Source: Saccharum officinarum
Lineage: Eukaryota; Streptophyta; Magnoliopsida; Poales; Poaceae
Direction of reading: 5' to 3'
Assembly (NCBI GenBank): GCA_020631735.1
Contig: CM036159.1
Location: 20,003,511-20,067,510 of the forward strand
DNA: 64,000 nt
Both the position numbers and the translations under genes were made by a program. The notes under the pieces were generated by a model that was not told where the DNA came from, did not search any database, and was given only the letters and a program-made list of their open reading frames with translations. Of this stretch, positions 1 through 10,269 are shown in pieces. Each line of letters starts with the position of its first letter. Position 1 is the stretch's first letter.

Positions 1-447
1 CCGGTCATAAACTTCTCTACACACCTATGACCGGTGAAATGGAAATACCCTAGGTTATACCTTTGCCTTGCGCATTCCACTCCATCTCCTCCGACGTTGA
101 TGCAACACATGCACCAACCAATCACCAAATGATATGATCCACTTCATATCATCACGTGACCGTATTGGTTCATCGATCTTGACCTCACTTGCTCTTCACC
201 GTTGCCTCGGTCCTTCGGCGCCAAGCCATCCCACAACTTGCCCTTCACCCTAGCAACCGGTCCATCAAGCCAAGCCTCATCTTGATCTTCTCCACCTTGG
301 TCACATGACTCCATGTCATGTCTCATGTGCAATAAGCTCCTTCATGACACCATCACATGTGGACTAATCTCCTGTGTATCTCACATAACCACATATTAGT
401 CCACCTAAGTTGTCACTCAATTACCAAAACCAAACAAGGACCTTTCA
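1..447 (-). repeat. 3' LTR, first 447 bp only
   Basis: This is the U3 start of the 3' LTR, on the minus strand. It is colinear with 7084-7530 (six transitions in 447 bp, about 1.3 percent). Its outer boundary CA at 446-447 is the minus-strand TG, directly next to the polypurine tract. The rest of the LTR lies left of the window. Confidence 0.9.
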
Positions 448-3237
448 ATCTCCCCCTTTTTGGTAATTGATGACAACTCTACAAAGATATGGAAATTAAG
501 TTCTTTTGGACTTTATGTCACTTATCCAACATTTAAGCTCTATGTTAGGATTTGGATAAGCACCATAAAATCCGACTTGGTAGTGATAACTCCCCCTACA
601 TATGTGCTCAAATGGTTTGGTTTCAAGCTTGCACATATGCATAAATATGAAATTTTTGTGGGAGGGTTAGCACTACTAAGTGATGCTAAGGTGTATAGAA
701 TAAACCTTTGTAACTTGATACCAATTAGTTGCTTGATACCATTTGAAAATCATAAGTTTGCCATCATCCTTAGCATCATGAGTAGCTTAGACATCAAAAA
801 CACTAGAAAACCCGTGAGATCAACATTATAAGCATGGTTCTAGTTTTTGCATGATAAACATAAGTCTAGCTAACATCCTATGCATGCTAGTTATCAAATC
901 ATCATTCAAGTTCTATAACTAGCATACACCACACAAGCATGCATATTGAATTTAAGAACTTATGCAATGCAAGCAAACACATGAATTATGCACATATCAA
1001 ATGTAATCAATCAAAGTTCATGAGCTTGCTCCCCCTACTTGTGTGCTTTCAAAGAAAGTTTGATCCCCTTACATTCTTCAATGTTACTCTCTCTTTGTCC
1101 ATGTCAATGTCCAATCTTTCCAATCTCTCCCCAAAGCTCAAAAAGCTTTCATATCTTTGTCCAACTTCTCCCCCTTTGTCATCAATTTCCATAAAAGGTG
1201 TTCTTCTCAATTGATACAAAGGCTTGTATTGGGGTAGATGGTTGAGACTTGAATATTGTATTTTTGATGGACATTACCACATATGTTGGAATGACAAACT
1301 TTATGGTTGCTCTTGAGATACCACATAGGATCTTTGACCTTGATACCAATCGGTGGGGCTCCTCCCCCTATGTCATAGCATGTGTCATTCACTTGAGATA
1401 CCACTTGGAGATGAGGGTAGCATTTCTTGATTTGATCACTTAAGGTTGAGGATCACTTGTGAAACCATCGTCTTGCATGAATGATACCACGTGAAGCTAC
1501 CATGAGTAGAAATGTGATACCATTTGAAAGAATTTTCTTGTATGGATTCACTTTGAAGGATTTGGCAATAATATTCACTTCTTGAACATTTTCTATCTTC
1601 ATGAGTACCACTTGTAAGATATCACTTGTAAGTTGATCTAGACACCACTTGTGAATACCATGTGAGAAATCAAATGAGTCTAGATAACACTTGAAGCAAA
1701 CTAGATATCCATTTTCATTGTTGTCTTGTGCTTGTACTCTTATCATTGTCATGAGCTTCTTGTATGACTTGAACTATGTTGATTTGCCTAAGATTCTAAG
1801 TCCAGTTTGATCTAATGACAAGCTTCTTCACACCTCATGCTAGGGGTTATCTTGCCAATGTTGTACTTGTCACTTGTTAGCAATCCAAACTAGATCAAGT
1901 ACTTGGGTTCACTAGCTCATGAACAAATTCATACACATACCACTAGATCATTTAAACAATTCAAGCAATAGTGGTAGGCTATGAATTTAAACATTTTGTT
2001 ATGCATGATCCTAGTAAGCATGTACTATATGCACTAATCACATACTAGTAAGAGATGAAATGATCATACACATTGCAATGATACCTTTGTTATGTTGGAG
2101 TAGAGGATAGTCACATAGATTTCAAATCATTACTCCAGTAACAATGTGAAGTCCAATTTATAAGCTTGGTGAAGACCAATCATCATAGATAAATCCATTC
2201 TTCACCCATATGAAATGAAAACCACTTATGATCAAGTGCACTATCTCTTGAGTTGTGGTTGGCTTGCTTCATCTTTTTGATCAATGCTTGCATGAGAGAA
2301 CTACTTAGAATACCACTTGAAATATATGACTAGCTCTCTTTTGGGTGTTGCTTGCTTTTCTTGATCAACCCTTTTGATTGCTTCAACTAAGCATCACAAG
2401 TTCCTCGGATCACCACTTCCATGTTAGCCTTCCAAGTCCCAAACTTGGTTTCACCTACACACGGCGGCAAGCCCCTCACTAGGGAGAAGTGACCTTTCTC
2501 TAAAGAACCACTCTTGATACTCACTTGAAATGATATAGTTTGATTGATCCAAATGATGAACTCAATCTTGATGAATAATCCTTGAATCTACATTTGAGTC
2601 CAACTCTTTCTACTTGTTTAAGTCCTTTTCTTTCTACCAAATGATCTCCAATCATCACTAGAACTTAAACTTCATTTTCATCTTAAGTTTGTTCTTGATC
2701 TTCAAATTAAGTACCAAATAAGTACACCAAGTACATTTCACAATACAAAAGTCTTGTACTCATTGCTCGTCATGCTTCTAGATCAATCCAAAACCAAACT
2801 TAGGTACCTCAACCACTTGTAAACATGTTTCCAACTTAAGGACCTTTCAATTAAAGTGACTCTAGATTAATCCAATGATTGTTACTTTTCTGGCAGATTC
2901 TGTACCCTTCAAAGAATAATTCATATCTCCCAATGTACAGATCCAAATGTCATAAAATTTGGTGGAGATGTGATTCACTTAGTCATCTAGCAGCTTGGTT
3001 AGCTCATGATTATTCATAGCAAGCTTTCAACTTGAATATTTGCAAGCCATCAAATAATTCCAATAAATCATCCACAACTTGATCATGACACTTGTATGTT
3101 GTTGCACTTGGACTTCACTTATTTTGACTTGGCATTGGGATAGAATTGCAATAAGCTTCAATACTTGAGTCAACATATAATGATAAGCATGAAATCAATT
3201 TGAGTCAAGCCTCCAATGCCATGGTACCTATAAATAA
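448..3237 (-). other. Non-coding internal region of the gag-only element, with five polypurine-like motifs
   Basis: This stretch fills the place where pol should be. It is AT-rich and has no coding frame with retroelement motifs. Minus-strand AGGGGGAG-type polypurine motifs sit near 449-460 (next to the 3' LTR), 590-598, 1030-1037, 1168-1176 and 1361-1370. Repeated polypurine tracts before the 3' LTR are a known Sirevirus feature. Between about 700 and 2510 the short motif ATACCACTTGA and variants recur at least eight times. The same string overlaps the LTR/PBS junction at about 5108-5119. Confidence 0.65.
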
Positions 3238-3393
3238 TCATCCACTCTTTGATGGTACCCAAACAAGTTTGGGTCCTCTCAAGTTAGGTGCAACATACTT
3301 AGGCATTGCCTTAGTATGAATAGCGGGATGTTTTGCAATAGCAATCATAGAGGTACCATTGCCATCCTTTCTAAGCATATTAGTATCAACAAA
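3238..3393 (-). pseudogene. In-frame gag C-terminal tail behind a premature TGA
   Basis: These 52 codons are in phase with the gag frame upstream. They encode a conserved-looking tail (KDGNGTSMIAIAKHPAIHTK, then PNLRGPKLVWVPSKSG). The family normally has this tail, so the stop at 3394-3396 is most simply a nonsense mutation, for example CGA to TGA. Natural readthrough cannot be excluded. Confidence 0.65.
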
Positions 3394-5064
3394 TCAACTA
3401 GACTTAGAATTCTCACCTAGAGGACATGAATGTGCCATGTGTCCCCTTTTTCGGCATGAGTAGCAACTTCTCTTAGATTGAGTCTTTTCTTCCTTGCTCA
3501 TATGTTGCTTCTTATTGTCTTGCCTCTCACGAGTTGCTTGAATCTTCTTTTCAAGCTTAGTAGGACACCCCGAGGCAAAGTGTCCCATATCTCCACACTT
3601 GAAGCACTTGATGTGACCATGTACTTTCTTCTCATCTTGATTCTTTCTCATCATCTTGACATCTTGAATTTGCATTGGATGTCTTGCTCTTCCACCCCTT
3701 CTTGTTTTCTTCTTCTTTATCATCAAGTCACTAACCTCTTCATGATTGATCTTGACTTTAGCTTGGGGCTTTGCTTTTGGCTCAACTTGAGACTTCTTGG
3801 TAGGGCAACACTTGGCAATATGTCCCACTTCATGGCATTGGTAGCACATGAGTTGGGATAGCTTCTTTGCATCTTGCTTCTTCATAATCTTGCCCTTGCT
3901 CTTGTTGTAGCCAATACCACTCTTATCACCATATCTTCTTTGATTGGTCATGATATGCTCAATGGCGATTTTAGAGTTGTAGCACCTCTCCAACTTGTTG
4001 CTCAAATTCTTCACTTCACTTTTGAGCTCATTGTTCTCCTTCAAAATGTTAGTCTCACAAGACATAGAAGTAGAACAAGCATCTAATTGTGAAGAACATG
4101 GCATATCTAATAAATCATCATAAGAGGTGGATACATGCTTCTTTCCTACATCACAAGGGAAAGTAAAATGTGATTGATCATTTGACCCAAATGATGAGCT
4201 CTCACTAGATTTGGTTTCTTCATTAGAAAGCTTCTTAGTGAGTAAAGCATGTTCTTGTGCCAAGTTATCATGAGCAACACTAAGTTCCTCATGATCCAAT
4301 TTTAGCTCCTCATGTGAACAAGTAGTAACATAAAGTAGATGCTTTTGTTGTTCACATGTGATCTTTAGAAAAGAGTTTTCATTTTCCAATTTACTTGCTT
4401 TTTCCATTTCTCTTTTCAAGGCTCTTGAGAGTTTATATAGAAGCTCTAAATTTGGATCATCACAATCCACAACAAAACCACCAACATGTATCTTAGTGTT
4501 ACCATGTGATGATGTTGAAGAGCTTGTTGAAGCATCACTCTCATAGCCATCATCTTCACCATCAAGTGTGCATGAGGTAGAATCAATGCGTGCATCACTT
4601 GTGGCATTATCATTCTTCTTGTCAAGTGATCTTGTGATATGATCATCTTTGTCATCACTTGACCGTGAGGTGGAGCAATCCTCCACAACCACCTTGTTGT
4701 GGTCATGCTCAACATCCTCATGCGCCTCCTCCTTGGGCTCATCATCATTGGAGATCGCCCTGTATTTCTCATTTAGAAACACCCAAATCTCATGGGCGGA
4801 CTTGAGGTCCATGATCTCATAAAGTATGCTACTATCCATAGATCGATAGAAAACATTAGTAGCTTGGCTATCGAGATATAGGCATTTACTTTGCGCTTGA
4901 GTTGCATTATTTTTATCAATTGCAAAGGAAAAACCCACATCTACGATCCACCACAATTGAGGAGAAATAAACTTAAAATTGCATGTCATCCAATTTCTCC
5001 ACCGTGCAAAGTGTGTGCCATCAAAAATGTGTGGACACTCAACATCTAGACCATAAGACGCCAT
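3394..5064 (-). CDS. Retrotransposon gag polyprotein with three CCHC zinc knuckles
   Basis: The frame encodes 556 residues. The N-terminus (HIFDGTHFARWRNWM) is the copia gag/UBN2-like start, followed by an acidic, serine-rich stretch and a coiled-coil-like middle (about 220-370). Three CX2CX4HX4C knuckles lie at about residues 407-420, 487-500 and 534-547. Gag would package element RNA into virus-like particles in the cytoplasm. The TGA stop at 3394-3396 looks premature: the same frame continues to a TGA at 3238-3240 and ends in the GPKLVWVP-type motif typical of Sirevirus gag C-termini. The ATG at 5064 lies 37 bases past the PBS and fits a gag start. No pol frame follows. Confidence 0.85.
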   Translation of the reverse strand: MASYGLDVECPHIFDGTHFARWRNWMTCNFKFISPQLWWIVDVGFSFAIDKNNATQAQSKCLYLDSQATNVFYRSMDSSILYEIMDLKSAHEIWVFLNEKYRAISNDDEPKEEAHEDVEHDHNKVVVEDCSTSRSSDDKDDHITRSLDKKNDNATSDARIDSTSCTLDGEDDGYESDASTSSSTSSHGNTKIHVGGFVVDCDDPNLELLYKLSRALKREMEKASKLENENSFLKITCEQQKHLLYVTTCSHEELKLDHEELSVAHDNLAQEHALLTKKLSNEETKSSESSSFGSNDQSHFTFPCDVGKKHVSTSYDDLLDMPCSSQLDACSTSMSCETNILKENNELKSEVKNLSNKLERCYNSKIAIEHIMTNQRRYGDKSGIGYNKSKGKIMKKQDAKKLSQLMCYQCHEVGHIAKCCPTKKSQVEPKAKPQAKVKINHEEVSDLMIKKKKTRRGGRARHPMQIQDVKMMRKNQDEKKVHGHIKCFKCGDMGHFASGCPTKLEKKIQATRERQDNKKQHMSKEEKTQSKRSCYSCRKRGHMAHSCPLGENSKSS

Positions 5065-5100
5065 CCTCTCGGGTCGGTGAAGACCACAAATGAGAGACCC

Positions 5101-5113
5101 GGCTCCGATACCA
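5101..5113 (-). other. Primer binding site (tRNA-Met initiator type)
   Basis: The minus strand reads TGGTATCGGAGCC two bases after the LTR end (CTTCA). It resembles the complement of the plant initiator tRNA-Met 3' end (TGGTATCAGAGC), with one central difference. It fixes the element's orientation and LTR boundary. Confidence 0.8.
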
Positions 5114-6185
5114 CTTGAAGGGTCGAGATGGCGGACTAGAGGGGGGTGAATAGTCCTTTCTAAAACTTAAACGCGTAGGCTAACCAAAACAAATGCGGAA
5201 ATAAACTTATCGGTCTAGCCAAGACTATACCCCTCTATCTAAGTTCTCTAGCACCTTGCAAAGATCCTAATTAAGCAACTAAGGTGCTAAGCTTACCAAG
5301 AGCTCACCTAATCAATTCTAGAGCAAGGTCACACAAACCTATGCACTAGTACTTTGTCAAACGAGGGAGCTCCTACACAACTAGTGAAGCAAAAGCATAA
5401 AGCTTAAGCTCGCTAGCAAAGCTCAATAACAAGGCAACTAATGCCAAATTAGAGAGCGCAAAACACTTAGCTACACAAACTAAGCAATGTGACTAACAAG
5501 GTTACACAAACCGAATTAGCCACGCAAAGGGGATACTTCTAGCTACACAAGCAAGAAGATAACTAGCAAGCTACCCAAGCAAACTAGTTACGAGAGCAAC
5601 TACACAAGCACAAGTATATATGAAAGTAAATACAAGCTTGTGTTGCACGAAAGCAAACCACCGAGAAGAGTAGACAATGTTGACACGGTGATTTTCTCCC
5701 GAGGTTCACTTGGTTGCCACCAAGCTACGTCCCCGTTGTGTCGACCAACACTTCGTGGTTCGGCGGCTAATCGGTCACACACCGAGCCTCTCAAAAGGCA
5801 CCACAAGAACCCACCATAAAGTGTGGTAGCTCAATGACACGCTCAACTAGAGTTGCTCTTCGCGATCCCCATGGGGTGAGCACAATCCCCCTCACAAAGC
5901 TTCTCTGGAGCCTCACACAATCTTCTTGCGAGCTTCGACGGAGCCACAAGCCACCAAGCCGTCTAGGAGGTGGCAACCTCCAAGAGTAACAAGCACCACC
6001 GGCTTGCAACACGATCACCTAGTGCCACACGATGCAATCTCTCAAAGCAACGCACTAGAATTGCTCTCTCCCTCGATCTGATGAACACTATCAAGCATGA
6101 GTGAGTTAGAGGGCTCCCTAGCACTACCACATATGCCACCAAGGCTAAAGTGTGCTCAGCTACCGGCCATGGCCGGCCAAGGCAT

Positions 6186-6194
6186 CTATTTATA
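6186..6194 (-). promoter_or_regulatory. LTR TATA box
   Basis: The minus strand reads TATAAATAG just downstream of the CG-rich palindrome array, the expected U3 position for an LTR promoter. Confidence 0.6.
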
Positions 6195-6229
6195 ACCCCA
6201 CGAACAAATAGAGTCGTTACCCCTTCACT

Positions 6230-6720
6230 GGACAGATTTCGGGACGACCGGACGCGCCGGTCGTAACTGACCGGACGCGCTCAGCCGCGTCCGATTCTCC
6301 AACGGTCACTGACCCCCAACGGTCAAACCAGCGACCGGACGCGCCGCTGCCAGAACCGGACGCGCCCGTTAAACGACCGGACGCGCCGTTCAAACTGACC
6401 GGACGCGCCGGTCGCACAACGGCTAACTGCGAAGCAACGACCGGACGCGCTGGTCCCGTGAATGACCGGACGCGCTGGTCGCCTGAGCAGCGCTCAACGG
6501 AACAACGATCGGACGCGCTGAAGAAAATGACCGGACGCCACAGTGCCCGCGTCCGGTTAGAGTCCAGTAAACTCCCTGAACGACCGGACGCATCCGATCA
6601 TCAGTGACCGGACGTGCCTCGCGTCCGATCATCGAACTGAAAAACGCGCAGACACTAAACACTGACCGGACGCGTCCGGTCATGCAAGGACCGCGTCCGG
6701 TTCAGCGTCCGGTCACCTCT
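6230..6720. repeat. Array of near-palindromic GACCGGACGCG-type units in the LTR
   Basis: More than a dozen degenerate units of the form GACCGGACGCG(C)CGGTC occur in about 490 bp. Each half is close to the reverse complement of the other. The region is far richer in CpG than the rest of the LTR. Confidence 0.8.
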
Positions 6721-7568
6721 GTGACCTCCGTTCGCCTCCGTTTCTTTTCCGGACTTCCGGCTTAGTGGAAAATAGTCGTTTCAACTTCTCGAAAACGCCT
6801 GAATCCCGCCTCGCAAGCTCGGCGGGAGGGAGAGAGGATCCCAAACCCTCTCTACCGCTCAAACTTCATCGCCTTCGTAAATGTGCCAACACCAACAAGT
6901 GATCACCACCTTGTGCACGTGTGTTAGCATTTTCATAATCATTTTACCGAAGGAGTTAACCACTCAACTTGCCACGCCACTCGATCCTAGCAACGATGCA
7001 TAGTTAGATCACACGAGTGGCACTAGATGACCGATATGCAAACAAGTTTGCCCCTCTTGATAGTACGGCCATCTATCCTAAACCCGGTTATAAACTTCTC
7101 TACACACCTATGACCGGTGAAATGGAAATGCCCTAGGTTATACCTTTGCCTTGCGCATTCCACTCCATCTTCTCCGACGTTGATGCAACACATGCACCAA
7201 CCAATCACCAAATGATATGATCCACTTCATATCATCACGTGACCGTATTGGTTCATCGATCTTGACCTCACTTGCTCTTCATCGTTGCCTCGGTCCTTCG
7301 GCGCCAAGCCATCCCACAACTTGCCCTTCACCCTAGCAACCGGTCCATCAAGCCAAGCCTCATCTTGATCTTCTCCGCCTTGGTCACATGACTCCATGTC
7401 ATGTCTCATGTGCAATAAGCTCCTTTATGACACCATCACATGTGGACTAATCTCCTGTGTATCTCACATAACCACATATTAGTCCACCTAAGTTGTCACT
7501 CAATTACCAAAACCAAACAAGGACCTTTCAGCTATCGAGCCTCTGTTCTGGAGCTAGTGCACGGCTTA

Positions 7569-8002
7569 GACTGCCCGCAGTGGCATACTCTAAATGATAC
7601 TCTAAAGTTTTAGGGTATGAATATAGAGTAAAAACTGCTGCACTGGGTACTCTAAAACGATACTCTATCCTTTCTCTCACTCTATATTTAGAGTAGTACA
7701 GTGTTTACTCTATAGTGGACAGTGGCGGACCCCACTAGCTAAACAAAGGAAAAAATATTATAACTCACAAACCAAAAATCCAAATTAAATTTCGATTGCA
7801 CCATTAAATTCGTCTCAATAAATCCTTCAAAACTAGATCACACATGGATATATTTAGATAAAGTGACAAGTGGGTCCCATAGTGGATAGAGTGGATAGAG
7901 GATGATATAGAGGATGGATGGGTGCGGGAGAATTGGGTATAGAGGAGAGAATCTTGCTGACTAGGACGTATAGAGGATGAATATCCATGAGTACGGATAG
8001 TC
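7569..8002. mobile_element. Tourist-like MITE (PIF/Harbinger), 434 bp
   Basis: The element is flanked by TTA direct repeats (7566-7568 and 8003-8005). Its ends are imperfect inverted repeats: GACTGCCCGCAGT at the left against GACTATCCGTACT at the right, read on the other strand. It has no coding potential. The interior is rich in GATACTCTA/TAGAGTATC-like strings that fold back. Confidence 0.75.
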
Positions 8003-8106
8003 TTAGCACATCTACATCTCCCTCTTTAATCCACTTCTGTTGATGCTTGTTGCCCCGTTTCGTAGCTTCTTAGTGTTTAGAAATATATCTATAAATGTAG
8101 ATAATG

Positions 8107-8109
<3 letters not shown>

Positions 8110-8159
<50 letters not shown>
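8110..8159. repeat. (TA)25 microsatellite
   Basis: This is an uninterrupted run of TA dinucleotides, 50 bp long. Confidence 0.97.
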
Positions 8160-8161
<2 letters not shown>

Positions 8162-8256
8162 GAAAAATGAAAGCGCACCCACTCAACACAGTGATGCATG
8201 GCTGCTTGATTGGCCGCTTGACCAAGTTCGCCGCACGTTGCTCCCAAGTCACGCAC

Positions 8257-8510
8257 TTGGGTTGCGTTTAGATGTAAATTTTTTTACAAAACGGTACCGT
8301 AGCTTTTTCTGTGGTTACTTGGCAAATATTGTTCAATCATAGTCTAATTAGGCTTAAAAGATTCGTCTCGTCCATTTCATCTAAACTGTATAATTAGTTT
8401 TATTTTTTATCTATATTTAATGCTTTATGCATGTGTCTAAAGATTTAATATGACAGAAAATCTAAAAAATTTAGTAAAATTTTCTAGGAACTAAACCGGG
8501 CCCGGTGCTG
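8257..8510. mobile_element. Truncated MITE related to the 9197-9439 element
   Basis: It shares the interior of the 9197-9439 element (TTAGGCTTAAAAGATTCGTCTC, then AACTGTATAATTAGTTTTATTT and an ATTTAATGC block), but lies in the opposite orientation. Its ends (GCGTTTAGATG at the left, AACTAAACCGGGCC at the right) are worn, and I could not define a target duplication. Confidence 0.6.
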
Positions 8511-8755
8511 CCTGCTGGCCACGTCATGCCTGCTCTGTTCTCTTCGCACTGTGCCTGCCCGTGCCGGACGCGTCGTGCCTGCTGTCCCGTCGAACTGTTG
8601 ACAAGGTCCTAGCGCGTCGTCGAGCGTAGCAGGTCAAGTCATCGTGGGCAGAACGTGGCCGATCACGCTGACGCCGGGGCCTGCTGCGCCCTGCTGGAAC
8701 TTTGCCTGACCATGGTCTTGCCTTGTTTAGTTCCCAATTTAGAGGGGCCAAATTA

Positions 8756-8984
8756 GGTCCCGTTTAGTTTGGAGGAGTTAAAGTTTAACTCTCATTATAT
8801 CAATGTTTCCTCAAATATATGGAGTACTAAAGGTAGACTAATTGCATGCATGTCGGCACAGATTAGGAGTAATTTACGAGATGAATCTATTAAGCCTAAT
8901 TAGTCAAGATTAGAAACTTTTTGTCAAATAAGACGAAAGTGCTACAATGTTCGTTAAACTTTAACACCCAAACCAAACAGGGCC
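8756..8984. mobile_element. TTA-flanked MITE (PIF/Harbinger-like), 229 bp
   Basis: The ends are GGTCCCGTTTAGTTTGG at the left and CCAAACCAAACAGGGCC at the right, which are inverted repeats. The target duplication is TTA (8753-8755 and 8985-8987). An inner palindrome, GTTAAAGTTTAAC against GTTAAACTTTAAC, extends the fold. Confidence 0.8.
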
Positions 8985-8989
8985 TTAGG

Positions 8990-9190
8990 TGTTTCGACAC
9001 TGTAACGCACTATAGCATTTTCGTTTGTATTTAGTAAAAATTGTTCAAACTTTGACTAATTAGGTTCAAAATATTCGTCTGGTAAAGTACAACAAAACTG
9101 TGTAATTAGTTTTTAATTTTATCTACATTTAGTACTCCATGCATGTGCCGACGTTTCGATATGACGGGGAATCTTGTTTTTGCACCGTGG
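8990..9190. mobile_element. Partial MITE of the same group
   Basis: It carries the shared core (AAACTGTGTAATTAGTTTTTAA, ATGCATGTGCCGACG) but lacks clean terminal repeats. It sits directly between two complete members and was probably trimmed by a later insertion. Confidence 0.55.
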
Positions 9191-9196
9191 AATTTA

Positions 9197-9439
9197 GGCA
9201 CCGTTTAGATGCCAAAAATTTTGCTAAAATTTTCAGATTCTCCGTCACATCGAATCTTTGAACACATGCATGAAGCATTAAATATAGATAAAAAATAAAA
9301 CTAATTACACAGTTTAGACGAAATGGACGAGACAAATCTTTTAAGCCTAATTAGACCATGATTGGACAATATTTACCAAATAACAACGAAACTGCTACAG
9401 TAGCGTTTCGCCAAAAAAAAATGCCAACTAAACAGCCCC
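9197..9439. mobile_element. TTA-flanked MITE (PIF/Harbinger-like), 243 bp
   Basis: TTA duplications lie at 9194-9196 and 9440-9442. The left end GGCACCGTTTAGATGCCAAA matches, in inverted form, the right end (GGGGCTGTTTAGTTGGCAT on the minus strand). The interior carries CTCCGTCACATCGAATCTTT and GAAGCATTAAATATAGAT, strings widespread in grass genomes. Confidence 0.8.
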
Positions 9440-9659
9440 TTACCCGCGCCCTGCTGGCACTTTGCCTGACCGTGACTGAGCCGAGAAAAATCATTGCCGT
9501 CCCCAACACTCGTGGCCACGCGCACGACGCACTTCCGCATGCCCTGCACGCACACGCTGCTGCTCTGGCCCCTGCCTCGCCTGTTCCCCCGCCCAGGCCG
9601 CCCATGCCATGCTGCTCCCTCTCCCTGCTTTTTGAGCTCGCCCAGCTTAAAAAAACCGC

Positions 9660-10260
9660 TCGGTAAACCGGCCTAACCAGGCCGGACCGGTTCCGGTCCG
9701 GTCCGGTTAGGTATTCCCTAAATTTAAATTTAAAATTTAAAAAAAATGCTGAAAAAATTCCTAAAAATAGTTCATGATTTATAGAAGCCAATGGTGTAAA
9801 TTTTTTTTAAATTCGAGTTCATTTAGTATTTATTTATACGTATAGAAGTTTGAAAAAAAAGAAAAAAAAATCCCGGTCCTGCCCCGTTAAGGCCCCCAAA
9901 TTCAAATTTAAAATTAAAAAAAAACAAAAAATACTGAAAAAATTTCTAAAAATAGTTCATGATTTATAGAAGCCAATGGTGTAAAAATGTTTCAAATTCG
10001 AGTTCGTTTAGTATTTATTTATACGTATAGAAGTTTGAAAAAAAAAAGAAAAAAGAAAATTCCAAACTCAAACCGAGCGGTAAACCGCTCAAACCGAGCG
10101 GTTACTGCTCCAAACCGCCCGGTAAACCGGTGACAAACCGAACCGAAGGCGCGTTTGAATTCAAATTCAAATTTGACCGGTTACCGACCGGTTACCGGTA
10201 AACCGGACCGGTAAACCGAAACCGGAGGCCGGCGATTTGGGGTGACCGGTCGGTAAAAAA
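9660..10260. repeat. 185-bp tandem duplication inside a CCGGTAAACCGG-rich block
   Basis: A segment containing AATAGTTCATGATTTATAG and TATTTATACGTATAGAAG occurs at about 9721-9870 and again at about 9905-10055, with a period of 185 bp. It is flanked on both sides by CCGGTAAACCGG/ACCGGTTACCGG strings. Such sub-terminal repeats are common near hAT-type ends in grasses, so a transposon end is plausible, but no transposase is seen. Confidence 0.6.
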
Positions 10261-10269
10261 AACCCTCAG

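Larger units (their letters stand above)
1..7530 (-). mobile_element. Gag-only (non-autonomous) Sirevirus-like Ty1/copia LTR retrotransposon, 3' LTR cut by window edge
   Basis: On the minus strand the element reads 5' LTR (7530-5116), PBS (5113-5101), gag (5064-3394), about 2.8 kb of non-coding DNA, polypurine tract (about 461-448) and the first 447 bp of the 3' LTR. Positions 1-447 match 7084-7530 without indels and with six differences, all transitions. The LTR begins TGAAAGG and ends CTTCA. No protease, integrase, reverse transcriptase or RNase H motif is present in any frame of 448-3237, so any movement would need enzymes from a relative. The tRNA-Met-type PBS, multiple polypurine motifs and gag style point to the Sirevirus branch of Ty1/copia (family knowledge). 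The exact family name is not known to me. Confidence 0.85.
5116..7530 (-). repeat. 5' LTR (2415 bp) of the gag-only element
   Basis: The minus strand runs TGAAAGG... to ...CTTCA. A CG-rich array of near-palindromic GACCGGACGCGCCGGTC-like units covers about 6230-6720, in the U3 upstream of the TATA box. The transcription start should lie a little below the TATA box at 6186-6194. The last 447 bp (7084-7530) repeat positions 1-447. Confidence 0.85.

Noticed and set aside
460..831. 123-codon plus-strand frame in the left element
   Set aside because: Antisense to the element's non-coding internal region, spans polypurine motifs, no domain.
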